NCBI RefSeq assembly: GCF_002834235.1
Contig: NZ_NNBY01000041.1
Span: 1-64,000 of the forward strand
Length of the DNA stretch: 64,000 nucleotides
From: Ruminococcus bromii
GTDB taxonomy: Bacteria > Bacillota > Clostridia > Oscillospirales > Acutalibacteraceae
Direction: 5' to 3'
Part shown: piece after piece, positions 31,062-39,791 of the stretch
How positions within the stretch are numbered: the stretch's first letter is position 1
How the letters are laid out: every line of letters starts with the position of its first letter
The notes under the pieces: generated by a model
The model's database searches: none
What the model was told of the DNA's origin: nothing
Seen by the model: the letters and a program-made list of their open reading frames with translations, nothing else
Program-made: the position numbers and the translations under genes

Positions 31062-31334
31062 TCAACGGTACATAAGCTCCTTATAGGGAGATTGACTTCT
31101 TTTTATGAGTGTTTTTGATGAAAGCTGGCTGATATAAACGGTAATTTTGCCGTTCTTTTCACAGACAACAAAGGATTTCGGCAATTCAAACGAAACATTT
31201 ACAACTCTGCCTCTTTTTTCGGCGGCAGTAAGATAATCCCTTGTCTTTTTTGACACGGTACACTCGTCCATATCAAAAATTCCGATAACCGTTTCGGTTG
31301 TGATAACGGTGTCCTGTCCGAGATGAAGATACAT
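31062..31334 (-). CDS. remB: RemB (DUF370) regulator
   Basis: A 90-residue protein with the family start MYLHLGQDTVITTETVIGIFD and the LSSKTLIKR segment. RemB (YaaB) of B. subtilis lies between recF and gyrB, exactly as here; the related RemA regulates matrix genes. Its ATG overlaps the recF stop (ATGA), indicating coupled translation. The precise role in this organism is not known. Confidence 0.85.
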   Translation of the reverse strand: MYLHLGQDTVITTETVIGIFDMDECTVSKKTRDYLTAAEKRGRVVNVSFELPKSFVVCEKNGKITVYISQLSSKTLIKRSQSPYKELMYR

Positions 31335-32431
31335 CAGCTCACCTCTCCGTTGTTCAGCAGAAAGATTTTTCCGTCTTTAAGCTGTTCTTTATTCGACTTT
31401 TCACAGCAGGTAATAAACACCTGACATCCGTGAAGTTCGTTGAGTAAAAAATCCTGTCTTTTTGCATCAAGCTCAGAAAGCACATCATCAAGCAGAATAA
31501 CGGGTTCTTCGCCCATTCTTTCACGCAATACAGACGCCTCGGCAAGCTTCAGCGACAGAACCGCACTTCGCTGTTGTCCCTGAGATGCAAAAGCTCTGGC
31601 ATTTTTACCGTTTATTATAATTTCAATATCATCACGATGAGGACCGTAATTTGTAAAACCCGTCCTTATATCGTCACTCTTGTGTTTTTCAAGCTTACAC
31701 TTGAGTTTTTCATAAATTTCACCGACCGTATCATCCTCGGAGGCTTCGTATCCCGACATATAACGGATTTTCAGCTCTTCTTTGCCTTTTGAAATTCCGT
31801 TATGATATTCAACGGCACGGTCGGAAAGCATTTTTACATAGTCTATTCTGTTTTTTACAAGCACTGCGCCGCTTTTCAAAAGCGGTTCATCCCATACGGG
31901 AAGTGTGTCCGCAAGTGACGGTCGCCTGTAAATGTCTTTCAAAAGCGAATTTCTTTGATTGAGAATCCTGTTGTATTTTGAGAGAACAACCGCATTTTTA
32001 AGCTTTTCACGACAGATTGCGCTGTCAATAAATTTTCTCCGCTCACCCGGACCTCTTTTTATCAGGCTGAGGTGTTCGGGAGAAAATACAACGGCGCAAA
32101 ACCGTTCAATCAGTGCGGCGGCTGAATTTTTCTGCACACCGTTGATTTCAACGGACTTTTTTCCGCCCCTGAAAAGAATTTTTGCTGTTTGCTCACGCTC
32201 CTGACCAAGAAAACGCATCTCAATCCTCGCAAAATTCTCATCCCAATTGATAATTTCGCTGTCCTTTGAGCCTCTGAAGCTGTGACCTCCGCAAAAAAAC
32301 CACAGTGCCTCAAGCAAATTTGTCTTTCCCTGAGCATTGTCACCGTAAATTATATTTACTCCGTCACAAGGAGTGATTATATTGTCCTTTAAATTTCTGT
32401 AATTTTCAAATTTAAGAGCAATTACCTTCAC
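31334..32431 (-). CDS. recF: DNA repair and recombination protein RecF
   Basis: An SMC-like ATPase that helps RecOR load RecA at gapped DNA. The 365-residue protein has the Walker A GDNAQGKTNLLEA (about 30-42), the ABC-like signature region FASQGQQRSAVLSLKLAE and the Walker B PVILLDDVLSELD. It starts with GTG at 32431 and has only a weak ribosome site. It sits in the dnaA-dnaN-rlbA-recF order common to most Firmicutes. Confidence 0.95.
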   Translation of the reverse strand: MKVIALKFENYRNLKDNIITPCDGVNIIYGDNAQGKTNLLEALWFFCGGHSFRGSKDSEIINWDENFARIEMRFLGQEREQTAKILFRGGKKSVEINGVQKNSAAALIERFCAVVFSPEHLSLIKRGPGERRKFIDSAICREKLKNAVVLSKYNRILNQRNSLLKDIYRRPSLADTLPVWDEPLLKSGAVLVKNRIDYVKMLSDRAVEYHNGISKGKEELKIRYMSGYEASEDDTVGEIYEKLKCKLEKHKSDDIRTGFTNYGPHRDDIEIIINGKNARAFASQGQQRSAVLSLKLAEASVLRERMGEEPVILLDDVLSELDAKRQDFLLNELHGCQVFITCCEKSNKEQLKDGKIFLLNNGEVS

Positions 32432-32451
32432 TTACTTCATCAATCCCAAAG

Positions 32452-32664
32452 TTATTCAACGATTATTTCAAGACCGTCAAACACAGCCGTGTCGCCGACA
32501 CGCATTTTTTTGCCTCTCATTGTGCAGATTTCACCGTTTACGGTAACATCTCCGTTCTGAATTACAACTTTTGCCTGTCCGCCGGTTTCAACCGCACCGC
32601 CGAGTTTGAGTAAATCCTGCAATTTTATGTATTCGCTGTCAATTTTAATTTTCTCAGTTTTCAT
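32452..32664 (-). CDS. rlbA: S4-domain RNA-binding protein RlbA (YaaA)
   Basis: A 70-residue single S4 domain (IKLQDLLKLGGAVETGGQAK, then NGDVTVNGEICTMRGKKMRVGD). B. subtilis YaaA/RlbA, with the same place between dnaN and recF, is linked to ribosome assembly. Its start lies 11 bases inside dnaN and uses a GAGG in the dnaN coding sequence, so its translation depends on dnaN. Confidence 0.88.
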   Translation of the reverse strand: MKTEKIKIDSEYIKLQDLLKLGGAVETGGQAKVVIQNGDVTVNGEICTMRGKKMRVGDTAVFDGLEIIVE

Positions 32665-33760
32665 TTGCTAACCTCATCGGAACAACTATGCTCAGATAGC
32701 TGTCACCCTTAACGGGTTTTACAATCATTGCCGTAAGTGAACCGTTGAGAATAAGCTTAATCTCATCGGTATCGGCATTTTTCAAAGCGTCAAGAAGGTA
32801 TCTGTTATTAAAACCGATTTCAACCGACTCTCCGATGATAGGAACAGAGATTACATCATTGGCTCTGCCTACTGCGGATGTGCATGAAAGTTTAATTTCA
32901 TCATCCGAAAAAATGCATCTTACCGGGCTTTGGATTCTATCGTTGTTCAAAAGCGACATTCTTTCAACTGCATCAATAATTGTTCTTGTATTGATAACTA
33001 CCTCAGTTTTTGTCTCTTTCGGAATTGCAGACTTGTATTCTATGAATGTGCCCTCGATAAGACGGGAGATAATTCTGTAATTTTTGATTTTGAATGTGAT
33101 ATGTCGCTGACCGATGATAATTTCCGTATTTTCTTCGTCATCGGTGAGGAGTTTAAGCACCTCATGCTGAGTTTTTCCCGGAACAACAAAACGGTTTTTG
33201 CTTTCGCTGTCTACATTTTCACTGCGAATTGCCATTCTGTAACCGTCAATGGCAATAATTTTGAATACACCGTCCTCAATTTCGTAAAGTGAACCTGTGT
33301 AAATAGGCTTTGCCGTGTTTTCGCTTACTGCGTAGACTGTCTGTCTAATCATATCACGCAGAATTTTTGCGTTGAGAGTGATTCTGTCAGTCTGTTCAAA
33401 TGACGGAAGGTCGGGATATTCAACAGATGACATACCGACAATCTGGTAATTGACCTTTCCGCAGGCAATGTATGTAACCATACGCTCATCGGTTTCGATA
33501 AAGACAATCTCTTCGGGAAGTCGGCGTACAATATCAAGAAACAGCTTTGCACTTACGACAATTTCGCCTTCTTCTTTGATTGTTGCCTCAATATCGGTTG
33601 TTATACCGATTTCGAGGTTGTAACCTGAAATATTCAGTGTGTTACCGTATGCTTTTATAAGAACGCCTTCAAGTGCAGGAATTGATGCCTTTGTTGACAC
33701 AGCTCTTGACACATTGGATATGGCTGTTGCCAAATCGGAGCGCAAACATGAAATTTTCAT
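32654..33760 (-). CDS. dnaN: DNA polymerase III beta subunit (sliding clamp)
   Basis: The ring-shaped processivity factor that tethers polymerase III to DNA. The 368-residue protein has three repeated clamp domains, starts MKISCLRSDLATAISNVSRA and ends with the conserved SIVVPMRL tail. I set the start at the ATG at 33760, which follows AGGAGAG; the open frame extends to 33910, but those codons show no family similarity. It overlaps rlbA by 11 bases. The upstream 229 bases contain a promoter candidate and a TAG repeat. Confidence 0.97.
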   Translation of the reverse strand: MKISCLRSDLATAISNVSRAVSTKASIPALEGVLIKAYGNTLNISGYNLEIGITTDIEATIKEEGEIVVSAKLFLDIVRRLPEEIVFIETDERMVTYIACGKVNYQIVGMSSVEYPDLPSFEQTDRITLNAKILRDMIRQTVYAVSENTAKPIYTGSLYEIEDGVFKIIAIDGYRMAIRSENVDSESKNRFVVPGKTQHEVLKLLTDDEENTEIIIGQRHITFKIKNYRIISRLIEGTFIEYKSAIPKETKTEVVINTRTIIDAVERMSLLNNDRIQSPVRCIFSDDEIKLSCTSAVGRANDVISVPIIGESVEIGFNNRYLLDALKNADTDEIKLILNGSLTAMIVKPVKGDSYLSIVVPMRLANEN

Positions 33761-33989
33761 CGGGTGCATTCTCTCCTGTCTTTTTATTAATATTTTTATT
33801 GTAGTAGTAGTAGGGGATGTCAAAATGTCAAAAAGCGGTGAGATTCCGCATTGACACTGAAAAAAAGCATAAACAAAAGATTTTTTCGATTTGTTTGCTT
33901 TTGTTGACAAAAATATTTTTTAGTAAATTTTTCAACATCGGGTTGAAGAATGTTTATGGAATGTTGAAAAATATGTTAAATAATTCAGT
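33761..33989. other. dnaA-dnaN intergenic region with a TAG repeat tract
   Basis: The AT-rich gap carries four perfect TAG triplets (33802-33813) next to GGGGA and a doubled TGTCAAAA. In B. subtilis this gap is part of oriC, with DnaA-trio elements of the same kind. On the minus strand TTGACA (33819-33824) and AATAAA (33795-33800) make a modest dnaN promoter. No consensus DnaA box was seen. Confidence 0.45.
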
Positions 33990-35348
33990 CTATCTGTCAC
34001 GGATATTTTTGATGGTATCGTCAATGATTTCTTTGACCTTTCTGTCCTTTTCCATCATCTTCTGAACCTTCTGAATTGTATATATAATGGTAGAGTAATG
34101 ACGGTTGCCGAATTCTTCACCGATTGCAACCATTGAAAGCGTTGTAAGCTCTCGTGTAACATATATTGCGATATGTCTTGCATTGCTGATATTGGCACTG
34201 CGGTTTTTCTGTGAACGAATTTCGTCTGCCGAAACGCCGTAGGTTCTTGCAACCTCGTCAATAATGCGTTCAACGGTAACCTCGGGCGGAGCGTCATTGT
34301 TTAGAATGTCAGAAATGATGCCCTGAACCGAATTAATTGTCGGTTTTTCACCGTCAAGGTAGTATTTGGCTTTGATTTTTTTAACTGTTCCCTCAAGCTG
34401 ACGGATATTTGCCTTGATTTTAGATGCAACATACTCGCAGACTTCGTCCGAAATTTCAACTCCGTCAAGTTCTGCCTTTCTTTTTATAATGGCAATTCTT
34501 GTTTCAAGATCCGGAGGCTGGATATCTGCAATAAGATCCTGCTCAAATCTTGAACGCAAACGATCCTCAAGAGTTTTGATTTCCTTAGGAGGACGGTCCG
34601 ATGTGAGAACAATCTGTTTTCTTGCGTCATAAAGTGCGTTAAAGGTATGGAAAAATTCTTCCTGTGTACTTTCTTTACCGCCGATAAACTGAACATCGTC
34701 CACGAGCAGAATATCCGCTTGTCTGTATTTTTGTCTGAATTCATTCATTTTGGCAAGACGGAGCGACTCAACAAGTTCAACGGTAAAATCGTCGCCTTTT
34801 ATGTAACAGATAACCTTTGACGGATCGTTTTTCTTGATTTCATTGCCGATTGCATACAAAAGGTGAGTCTTGCCGAGTCCCGAGTTTCCGTAAAGAAAGA
34901 GGGGGTTGTAGGCATGTGACGGATTTGTTGCAACTGCAAGACAGGCTGCATGAGCAAACTTATTTGACGAGCCGACAATAAATGTGTCAAAGGTGTATTC
35001 GTAAGAACTGCTGTCGGGGCTTTGCAAAAGAGGAGCGGTTGCCGCCGATGTTGTGATTGATGCCGCCGCAGACGGCTTTGATTTTTTCGGAGCATTTGCC
35101 GGTGTGCGGAACTCAATATTGAACTTTGTTCCGAAAATCTCTTCAAATCCCTCGTTGAGAAGTGACATATAGCATCTCCTCAATGTTTGGGCGTGAAAGT
35201 CATTTGGCACGAGCAGATAAGCGGTTCCGTTGTCAAAGTCAAGGTCAACGGGCTGAATTCTGCTGATCCATGTATTGTAGGCGATGTCTGTAATTTTGGA
35301 TTTACAGTAATCGCTTATAACTTTCCATGCGTCTTCAAAGGAGTCCAT
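33990..35348 (-). CDS. dnaA: Chromosomal replication initiator DnaA
   Basis: The AAA+ initiator that binds oriC and opens it. The 452-residue protein has domain I (SFEDAWKVISDYCKSK), a Ser/Ala-rich linker (about 90-115), the AAA+ domain with Walker A GNSGLGKTH and Walker B ILLVDDVQFI, and the C-terminal DNA-binding domain (SNARHIAIYVTRELTTLS, EFGNRHYSTIIYTIQKV). The start at 35348 fits the family; the open frame extends to 35387. A promoter with a perfect TATAAT lies 86-114 bases upstream. Confidence 0.97.
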   Translation of the reverse strand: MDSFEDAWKVISDYCKSKITDIAYNTWISRIQPVDLDFDNGTAYLLVPNDFHAQTLRRCYMSLLNEGFEEIFGTKFNIEFRTPANAPKKSKPSAAASITTSAATAPLLQSPDSSSYEYTFDTFIVGSSNKFAHAACLAVATNPSHAYNPLFLYGNSGLGKTHLLYAIGNEIKKNDPSKVICYIKGDDFTVELVESLRLAKMNEFRQKYRQADILLVDDVQFIGGKESTQEEFFHTFNALYDARKQIVLTSDRPPKEIKTLEDRLRSRFEQDLIADIQPPDLETRIAIIKRKAELDGVEISDEVCEYVASKIKANIRQLEGTVKKIKAKYYLDGEKPTINSVQGIISDILNNDAPPEVTVERIIDEVARTYGVSADEIRSQKNRSANISNARHIAIYVTRELTTLSMVAIGEEFGNRHYSTIIYTIQKVQKMMEKDRKVKEIIDDTIKNIRDR

Positions 35349-35433
35349 TAATTTAATCTTTCCCTTCCACGGTGCAACACACTGCACCCATTTTCCATAA
35401 TTATCCCATTTTGATAAAATACCATTCTGCTTT

Positions 35434-35462
35434 ATTATAACGCAACAAATTTAAAATTGCAA
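35434..35462 (-). promoter_or_regulatory. dnaA promoter
   Basis: On the minus strand TTGCAA, 17 bases, TATAAT. Confidence 0.6.
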
Positions 35463-35685
35463 TTACAAAAAGCCATTTGTAATTTATTGTAATTTATACT
35501 TTATTATTATTAAAGTGCGCAAACAGGGTGCAAATTTTACAATAATTCGGATATATAGTGTGTGTTAAATTCTGTGTTGCAATATATTGTATTTACCGAT
35601 AAAGAAAAATAATTTGCTGCTGTTTTTCAAAATCAAAAGAAAATTTTAAATTTCATTTTAGAAAATAAAAAAATAAAAATTTTTG

Positions 35686-35714
35686 TTGACTACGGGCTGA
35701 AATTAAGATATAAT
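35686..35714 (+). promoter_or_regulatory. rpmH promoter
   Basis: TTGACT, 17 bases, TATAAT, about 40 bases before the rpmH start. Confidence 0.85.
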
Positions 35715-35755
35715 GCTATATTGCAAGGTTATATTTTGAAGGGAGGGTTTTCATT

Positions 35756-35890
35756 ATGTTGAGAACTTATCAGCCTAAGAAGCTCCACAGAAAAAAGGAG
35801 CACGGCTTCAGAAAGAGAATGTCTACATCTAACGGCAAGAAAGTTTTAGCCAGAAGAAGAGCTAAAGGTAGAAAAAGGTTGTCTTATTAA
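35756..35890 (+). CDS. rpmH: 50S ribosomal protein L34
   Basis: The 44-residue basic protein reads [20 protein letters not shown] at its start and ends GRKRLSY, the standard L34 pattern. GGGAGG precedes the ATG. It has a strong promoter in front and a terminator just behind, so rnpA and the genes after it are probably reached by partial read-through or by their own start. It is the first gene of the right replichore. Confidence 0.97.
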   Translation: MLRTYQPKKLHRKKEHGFRKRMSTSNGKKVLARRRAKGRKRLSY

Positions 35891-35894
35891 AGAG

Positions 35895-35927
35895 AAGACC
35901 ACTTTTAACCGGTGGTCTTTCTTTTTT
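35895..35927 (+). terminator. Terminator after rpmH
   Basis: AAGACCAC (35895-35902) pairs with GTGGTCTT (35912-35919), followed by TCTTTTTT. Confidence 0.8.
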
Positions 35928-35956
35928 AATGCACCTGTTTGCAAGGTGGTAAATTT

Positions 35957-36298
35957 ATGAGTGAATATATCACTTTGAAGGATAACAGGGATTTTTCCGG
36001 ACTTTACAGACGTGGAAAATCCTTTGTTGGTCCTGTTTTGGTAACTTATGTGTTAAAGAATAAATCCGATAACCTGCGTTTTGGAATAACCACCGGCAAA
36101 AAAATCGGAAAAGCCGTAAGGCGCACAAGGTCAAGGAGGGTAATAAGAGAGGCTTATTACAAACTTTATCCCGATATAAAAAAAGGATATGACTTTGTTT
36201 TTGTTGCCAGAGGTAAAACACCCTATGTTAAAAGCACTGTTGTTTACAAGGAAATGAAAAAACAGCTTTCGCTTGCAGGTGTTCTTAAAGAGGGATAG
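35957..36298 (+). CDS. rnpA: Ribonuclease P protein component
   Basis: The protein subunit that assists RNase P RNA in removing tRNA 5' leaders. The 113-residue protein contains [28 protein letters not shown], the family's RNA-binding signature. I chose the ATG at 35957 behind AAGGTGG. The order rpmH-rnpA-yidD-yidC-jag is the common bacterial one. Confidence 0.95.
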   Translation: MSEYITLKDNRDFSGLYRRGKSFVGPVLVTYVLKNKSDNLRFGITTGKKIGKAVRRTRSRRVIREAYYKLYPDIKKGYDFVFVARGKTPYVKSTVVYKEMKKQLSLAGVLKEG

Positions 36299-36302
36299 TT
36301 TT

Positions 36303-36542
36303 ATGAAACGAATTCTTCTGGCAATTATCAGGTTTTACCGGACCTCAGTTTCTCCGTTGACGGCAAGTCATTGTAAATACATTCCGACTTGTTCGCAATA
36401 CGGTATTGAGGCAATTGAAAGGTTTGGTGCACTCAAGGGCACAGCGCTTACCGTTTGGCGTATTCTGCGCTGCAATCCGTTTTCAAAGGGCGGGTATGAT
36501 CCCGTTCCGGAAAAAAAGCCAAAGAGTAAGAAATTAAAGTGA
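36303..36542 (+). CDS. yidD: Membrane protein insertion efficiency factor YidD
   Basis: A 79-residue protein with the family core [27 protein letters not shown] and [17 protein letters not shown], including the conserved cysteines. YidD is thought to help YidC insert proteins. The ATG at 36303 lies 4 bases after the rnpA stop and follows GAGGG; yidC begins 9 bases after its end. Confidence 0.95.
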   Translation: MKRILLAIIRFYRTSVSPLTASHCKYIPTCSQYGIEAIERFGALKGTALTVWRILRCNPFSKGGYDPVPEKKPKSKKLK

Positions 36543-36551
36543 GGTAACCGT

Positions 36552-37559
36552 ATGCAGATCTTTGGTTTTCTTGGAAGCTTGCTCGGCTATGTGCTGTGGG
36601 GAGCTTTCTATCTTCTTAAAGATTTCGGACTGTCAATTATCGTCTTTACAATTATTGTAAGACTTTGTATGTTTCCTTTTACAATCAAACAGCAAAAATC
36701 AATGGCAGGTACCGCAAGACTTTCCAAAAAACAAAAGGAAATTCAGGAAAAATATAAAAATAACAGACAAAAGGCACAGGAAGAAATATCTAAGCTCTAT
36801 GAAAAAGAGGGCGTAAAGCCGACAGGCGGCTGTCTTACGATGATTGTTCCGTTCCTTGTTCTTTTCGGAGTATTCTACGCTGTTGCATATCCGCTTACAA
36901 ACACACTTCATATCGACAGCGCAAAGGTAACCGAAGCTCTTAACTATGTAAATACAATTCCCGGATATACTGCGGCGTCGGGCGCAACCAATGCCACATA
37001 TCAGGAAATTTATTTTTTGAAGGATTTCAGCTGTTTCCAAAATATTGACGCTATTCAGCAGATTTTTTCTGCCGACCAGATCAATACAATCACTATGTTT
37101 GAAAAGGGATTTAATACATTCGGTATGAACCTTTTCGCAATTCCGCAGGACTACGGTCTTTGGAGTCCGATGATTCTTTTCCCTGTAATATGTTTTGCAT
37201 CAAACGTACTTACACAGTTTATCACAATGAGAATCAACGGAAAGAACAATCCTATGCAGCAACAGCAGGGCTGTATGAAGGTTATGATGTATGCAATGCC
37301 GCTTTTCTCGGCATATATCGCCTACATTGTTCCGTCAGCCGTTGCATTTTACTGGATTGTATCTTCACTCGTAAGCCTTGTTCAGTCAGTTATCGTGGGC
37401 AAGCTTTTCAGCCCTCAGAGAATGACAGCAACATCCGAAGCAAGACACGCCGCTCTTATGTTTGAGCAGGAGGCTCTTGTTCAGTATAACTATGTTCCGC
37501 ACGGTCTTTCAGAGAGTGCAGAAGAAAATACAAATTCCAAAAAGAAGAAAAAGAAGTAG
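36552..37559 (+). CDS. yidC: Membrane protein insertase YidC
   Basis: A 335-residue YidC/Oxa1-type insertase with five hydrophobic helices. The first (FGLSIIVFTIIVRLCMFPFT) is followed by a charged cytoplasmic hairpin; a periplasm-side loop of about 70 residues lies between later helices, and the C-terminus is a Lys-rich tail (KKKKKK). The conserved Arg of the hydrophilic groove is in IIVRLCMFP. No lipobox is seen, unlike B. subtilis SpoIIIJ. GAGGTAA precedes the ATG. Confidence 0.94.
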   Translation: MQIFGFLGSLLGYVLWGAFYLLKDFGLSIIVFTIIVRLCMFPFTIKQQKSMAGTARLSKKQKEIQEKYKNNRQKAQEEISKLYEKEGVKPTGGCLTMIVPFLVLFGVFYAVAYPLTNTLHIDSAKVTEALNYVNTIPGYTAASGATNATYQEIYFLKDFSCFQNIDAIQQIFSADQINTITMFEKGFNTFGMNLFAIPQDYGLWSPMILFPVICFASNVLTQFITMRINGKNNPMQQQQGCMKVMMYAMPLFSAYIAYIVPSAVAFYWIVSSLVSLVQSVIVGKLFSPQRMTATSEARHAALMFEQEALVQYNYVPHGLSESAEENTNSKKKKKK

Positions 37560-37581
37560 AAGTTTGAAATCAGGTGATATT

Positions 37582-38373
37582 GTGATTAAAGAAGCTATCG
37601 GCATTGGCGATAACGAAGTTGATGCATTAAACGATGCAAAAAAGCAGCTTGGTCTTGACGAAAATGCAGAGGTTGATTTTGAGGTTATCCAGAGAGCCGA
37701 AAAGAAAAAATTCGGTCTTTTCGGAGGTCAGCCTGCAAAGGTTAGGGTTACTCTCAAAGAAACTCCTGCAGAAAAAGCTGAACAGTTTTTGAGAGATGTT
37801 CTCAACAACATGAAGCTTGAAAGCGTTGTGATAGAGAAGAAAGAAATTGAAGGCGGTATCGAGTTCAATCTTTCGGGTGAGGATGTCGGTTTTGTAATCG
37901 GCAGAAGAGGTGAAACACTTGACTCACTTCAGTACCTTACAAGCCTTGTTGCCAACCACTCTGACAACAGCTATTTTAAGGTAACTATTGATACCGGAAA
38001 CTACAGAGAAAAAAGAGAAAAGACTCTTGAAATTCTCGGTAGAAAGCTTGCTTTCAAAGCTGTTAAAACAGGCAGAAAGACAAATCTTGAGCCAATGAAT
38101 CCTTATGAAAGAAGAATTATTCACACTTCTGTTCAGAAGGTAAACGGTGCTATTTCATGGAGCGAAGGCGAAAACGCAAACCGCCATGTTGTTATCGGTC
38201 CTGATCCAAAGGCAAAGCCCGTTCGCAGAAACGGCGGTTATAACAACAGAGGCAGAGGCGGCAGACGCCCATACAGCGCAAACCGTTCCGAGCATAACAC
38301 TCCCGCAAATCCTGACAGAAAGCCCCTTAACGAGGGTGGTGCAACAGGTCTTTACGGAAGAATAGACAAATAA
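37582..38373 (+). CDS. khpB: RNA-binding protein KhpB (Jag)
   Basis: The 263-residue protein has the Jag_N domain (VIKEAIGIGDNEVDALNDAK, KKFGLFGGQPAKVRV), a KH domain with GXXG (VIGRRGETLDSLQYLTSL) and an R3H domain (MNPYERRIIHTSVQ), then an Arg/Gly/Asn-rich tail. KhpA/KhpB bind RNA and influence envelope growth in related bacteria. I chose the GTG at 37582 because AGGTGA lies 5 bases before it and the family starts there; the open frame reaches back into yidC. Confidence 0.92.
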   Translation: MIKEAIGIGDNEVDALNDAKKQLGLDENAEVDFEVIQRAEKKKFGLFGGQPAKVRVTLKETPAEKAEQFLRDVLNNMKLESVVIEKKEIEGGIEFNLSGEDVGFVIGRRGETLDSLQYLTSLVANHSDNSYFKVTIDTGNYREKREKTLEILGRKLAFKAVKTGRKTNLEPMNPYERRIIHTSVQKVNGAISWSEGENANRHVVIGPDPKAKPVRRNGGYNNRGRGGRRPYSANRSEHNTPANPDRKPLNEGGATGLYGRIDK

Positions 38374-38377
38374 TTAC

Positions 38378-38403
38378 AGGGCGGTTTTTAACCGCCCTTT
38401 TTT
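38378..38403 (+). terminator. Terminator after khpB
   Basis: AGGGCGGTT-TTT-AACCGCCCT with a run of T. It ends the rnpA-khpB transcript 12 bases before mnmE. Confidence 0.9.
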
Positions 38404-38415
38404 CTTGGTGATTTT

Positions 38416-39783
38416 ATGAATTACGATACAGTTGCCGCAATAAGTACCGCTCAGGGCGAGGGCGGTATCGGCGTTATTAGAATTTCGGGTGACGATGCAC
38501 TTCGGATTGCCGACAAAATTTTCAACTCCGTTTCGGGTAAAAAGGTTACTGAGATGAAAGGCTATACGGCATCGTTCGGAAAAATTTCAGAAAACGGTGA
38601 AGATATTGACGAGGCGGTTGCACTTGTTTTTAAGGCGCCTCACAGCTATACCGGTGAAGATGTTGTTGAGCTTTCGTGCCACGGCGGACTTTACATTACA
38701 AAAAGAGTTCTGCGTGCTGTTCTTAATGCCGGCGCCGTTCCGGCTCAGGCAGGAGAATTTACAAAGCGAGCATTCCTAAACGGCAAAATCGACCTCACCG
38801 AAGCAGAGGCTGTAATTGATATTATAAGTGCTAAAAGCAGGGGTGCGGCAAGGTCTGCTCTTTGTGTAAAAGAGGGTGCTTTGCGTAAGAAAATTGACGG
38901 TGTAAAAAATGACCTCCTCTCAATGGCGGCTCACCTTTCTGCGTGGGCAGATTACCCCGAGGAGGATATTGCCGAGGTTACGGCTGATTCCGTAATTGAA
39001 ACCTGTGACAATGCAATCAAGTGTTTTAAGTCTTTACTTGACAGCTATGACTGCGGTCAGGCGGTAAAAAAAGGTATTGATACCGTAATTGCCGGCAGAC
39101 CGAATGTAGGAAAAAGCACACTTATGAATTTGCTTTCGGGATATGAAAAGAGTATTGTAACCGATATTCCCGGAACTACGAGAGATATTGTTGAAGATAC
39201 GGTAACTGTGGGCGATGTTGTTCTGAATCTCAGCGATACGGCAGGACTTCGTGATACTGAGGATACGGTTGAGAAAATCGGTGTTGACAGAGCGAGAAAA
39301 AGACTTGAGCAATGCGGTCTTTTGCTTGCTGTTTTTGATAACAGCAGAGAACTTGATGATGACGATTATGCACTTATTGAGTCTGCAAAGCTTGTGCCTT
39401 CAATTGCTGTAATTAATAAGACTGATCTTGATAATAAGCTTGATATAGAGTATATCAGTAAAAATATAAAATATATAGTATATATATCTGCAATCAGCGG
39501 TGACGGCAGAGATGAATTAACAATGGCTGTTGAAAAAATTGCAGGAACTCAAAACTTTAATCCGAGTGAAGGCGTTCTCTCAAATGAAAGACAGCGAATT
39601 GCCGTTAAAAATGCACTTGATTCGGTTGTTGAGGCAATGAACGCACTTAAATGCGGTATGACATTTGACGCAGTAACAGTTTCAATTGAGGATGCAATTT
39701 CACACTTACTTGAATTAACGGGTGAGAGAACAAGTGATGAGGTTGTGGATAGGGTGTTTCACAACTTCTGCGTAGGAAAATAG
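38416..39783 (+). CDS. mnmE: tRNA modification GTPase MnmE
   Basis: With MnmG it builds the 5-carboxymethylaminomethyl group on U34 of several tRNAs. The 455-residue protein has the folate-binding N-domain (DTVAAISTAQGEGGIGVIRISG), a G-domain inserted in helical segments (GRPNVGKST, DIPGTTRD, DTAGLRD, NKTD) and the C-terminal FCVGK motif with the catalytic Cys. GGTGAT precedes the ATG. It is followed by mnmG after 8 bases. Confidence 0.97.
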   Translation: MNYDTVAAISTAQGEGGIGVIRISGDDALRIADKIFNSVSGKKVTEMKGYTASFGKISENGEDIDEAVALVFKAPHSYTGEDVVELSCHGGLYITKRVLRAVLNAGAVPAQAGEFTKRAFLNGKIDLTEAEAVIDIISAKSRGAARSALCVKEGALRKKIDGVKNDLLSMAAHLSAWADYPEEDIAEVTADSVIETCDNAIKCFKSLLDSYDCGQAVKKGIDTVIAGRPNVGKSTLMNLLSGYEKSIVTDIPGTTRDIVEDTVTVGDVVLNLSDTAGLRDTEDTVEKIGVDRARKRLEQCGLLLAVFDNSRELDDDDYALIESAKLVPSIAVINKTDLDNKLDIEYISKNIKYIVYISAISGDGRDELTMAVEKIAGTQNFNPSEGVLSNERQRIAVKNALDSVVEAMNALKCGMTFDAVTVSIEDAISHLLELTGERTSDEVVDRVFHNFCVGK

Positions 39784-39791
39784 GTGATATT

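Larger units (their letters stand above)
35349..35755. other. Divergent dnaA-rpmH region, likely part of oriC
   Basis: About 400 very AT-rich bases between dnaA (minus) and rpmH (plus), the point from which both gene arms diverge. It contains the dnaA and rpmH promoters and long A/T runs (35635-35685) suited to unwinding. I found no perfect TTATCCACA box by eye, so the DnaA-binding cluster is either degenerate or lies in the dnaA-dnaN gap. Confidence 0.6.

Noticed and set aside
33761-33910. N-terminal extension of dnaN
   Set aside because: Those codons cover the promoter and TAG tract and precede the ribosome site; the standard clamp start is at 33760.
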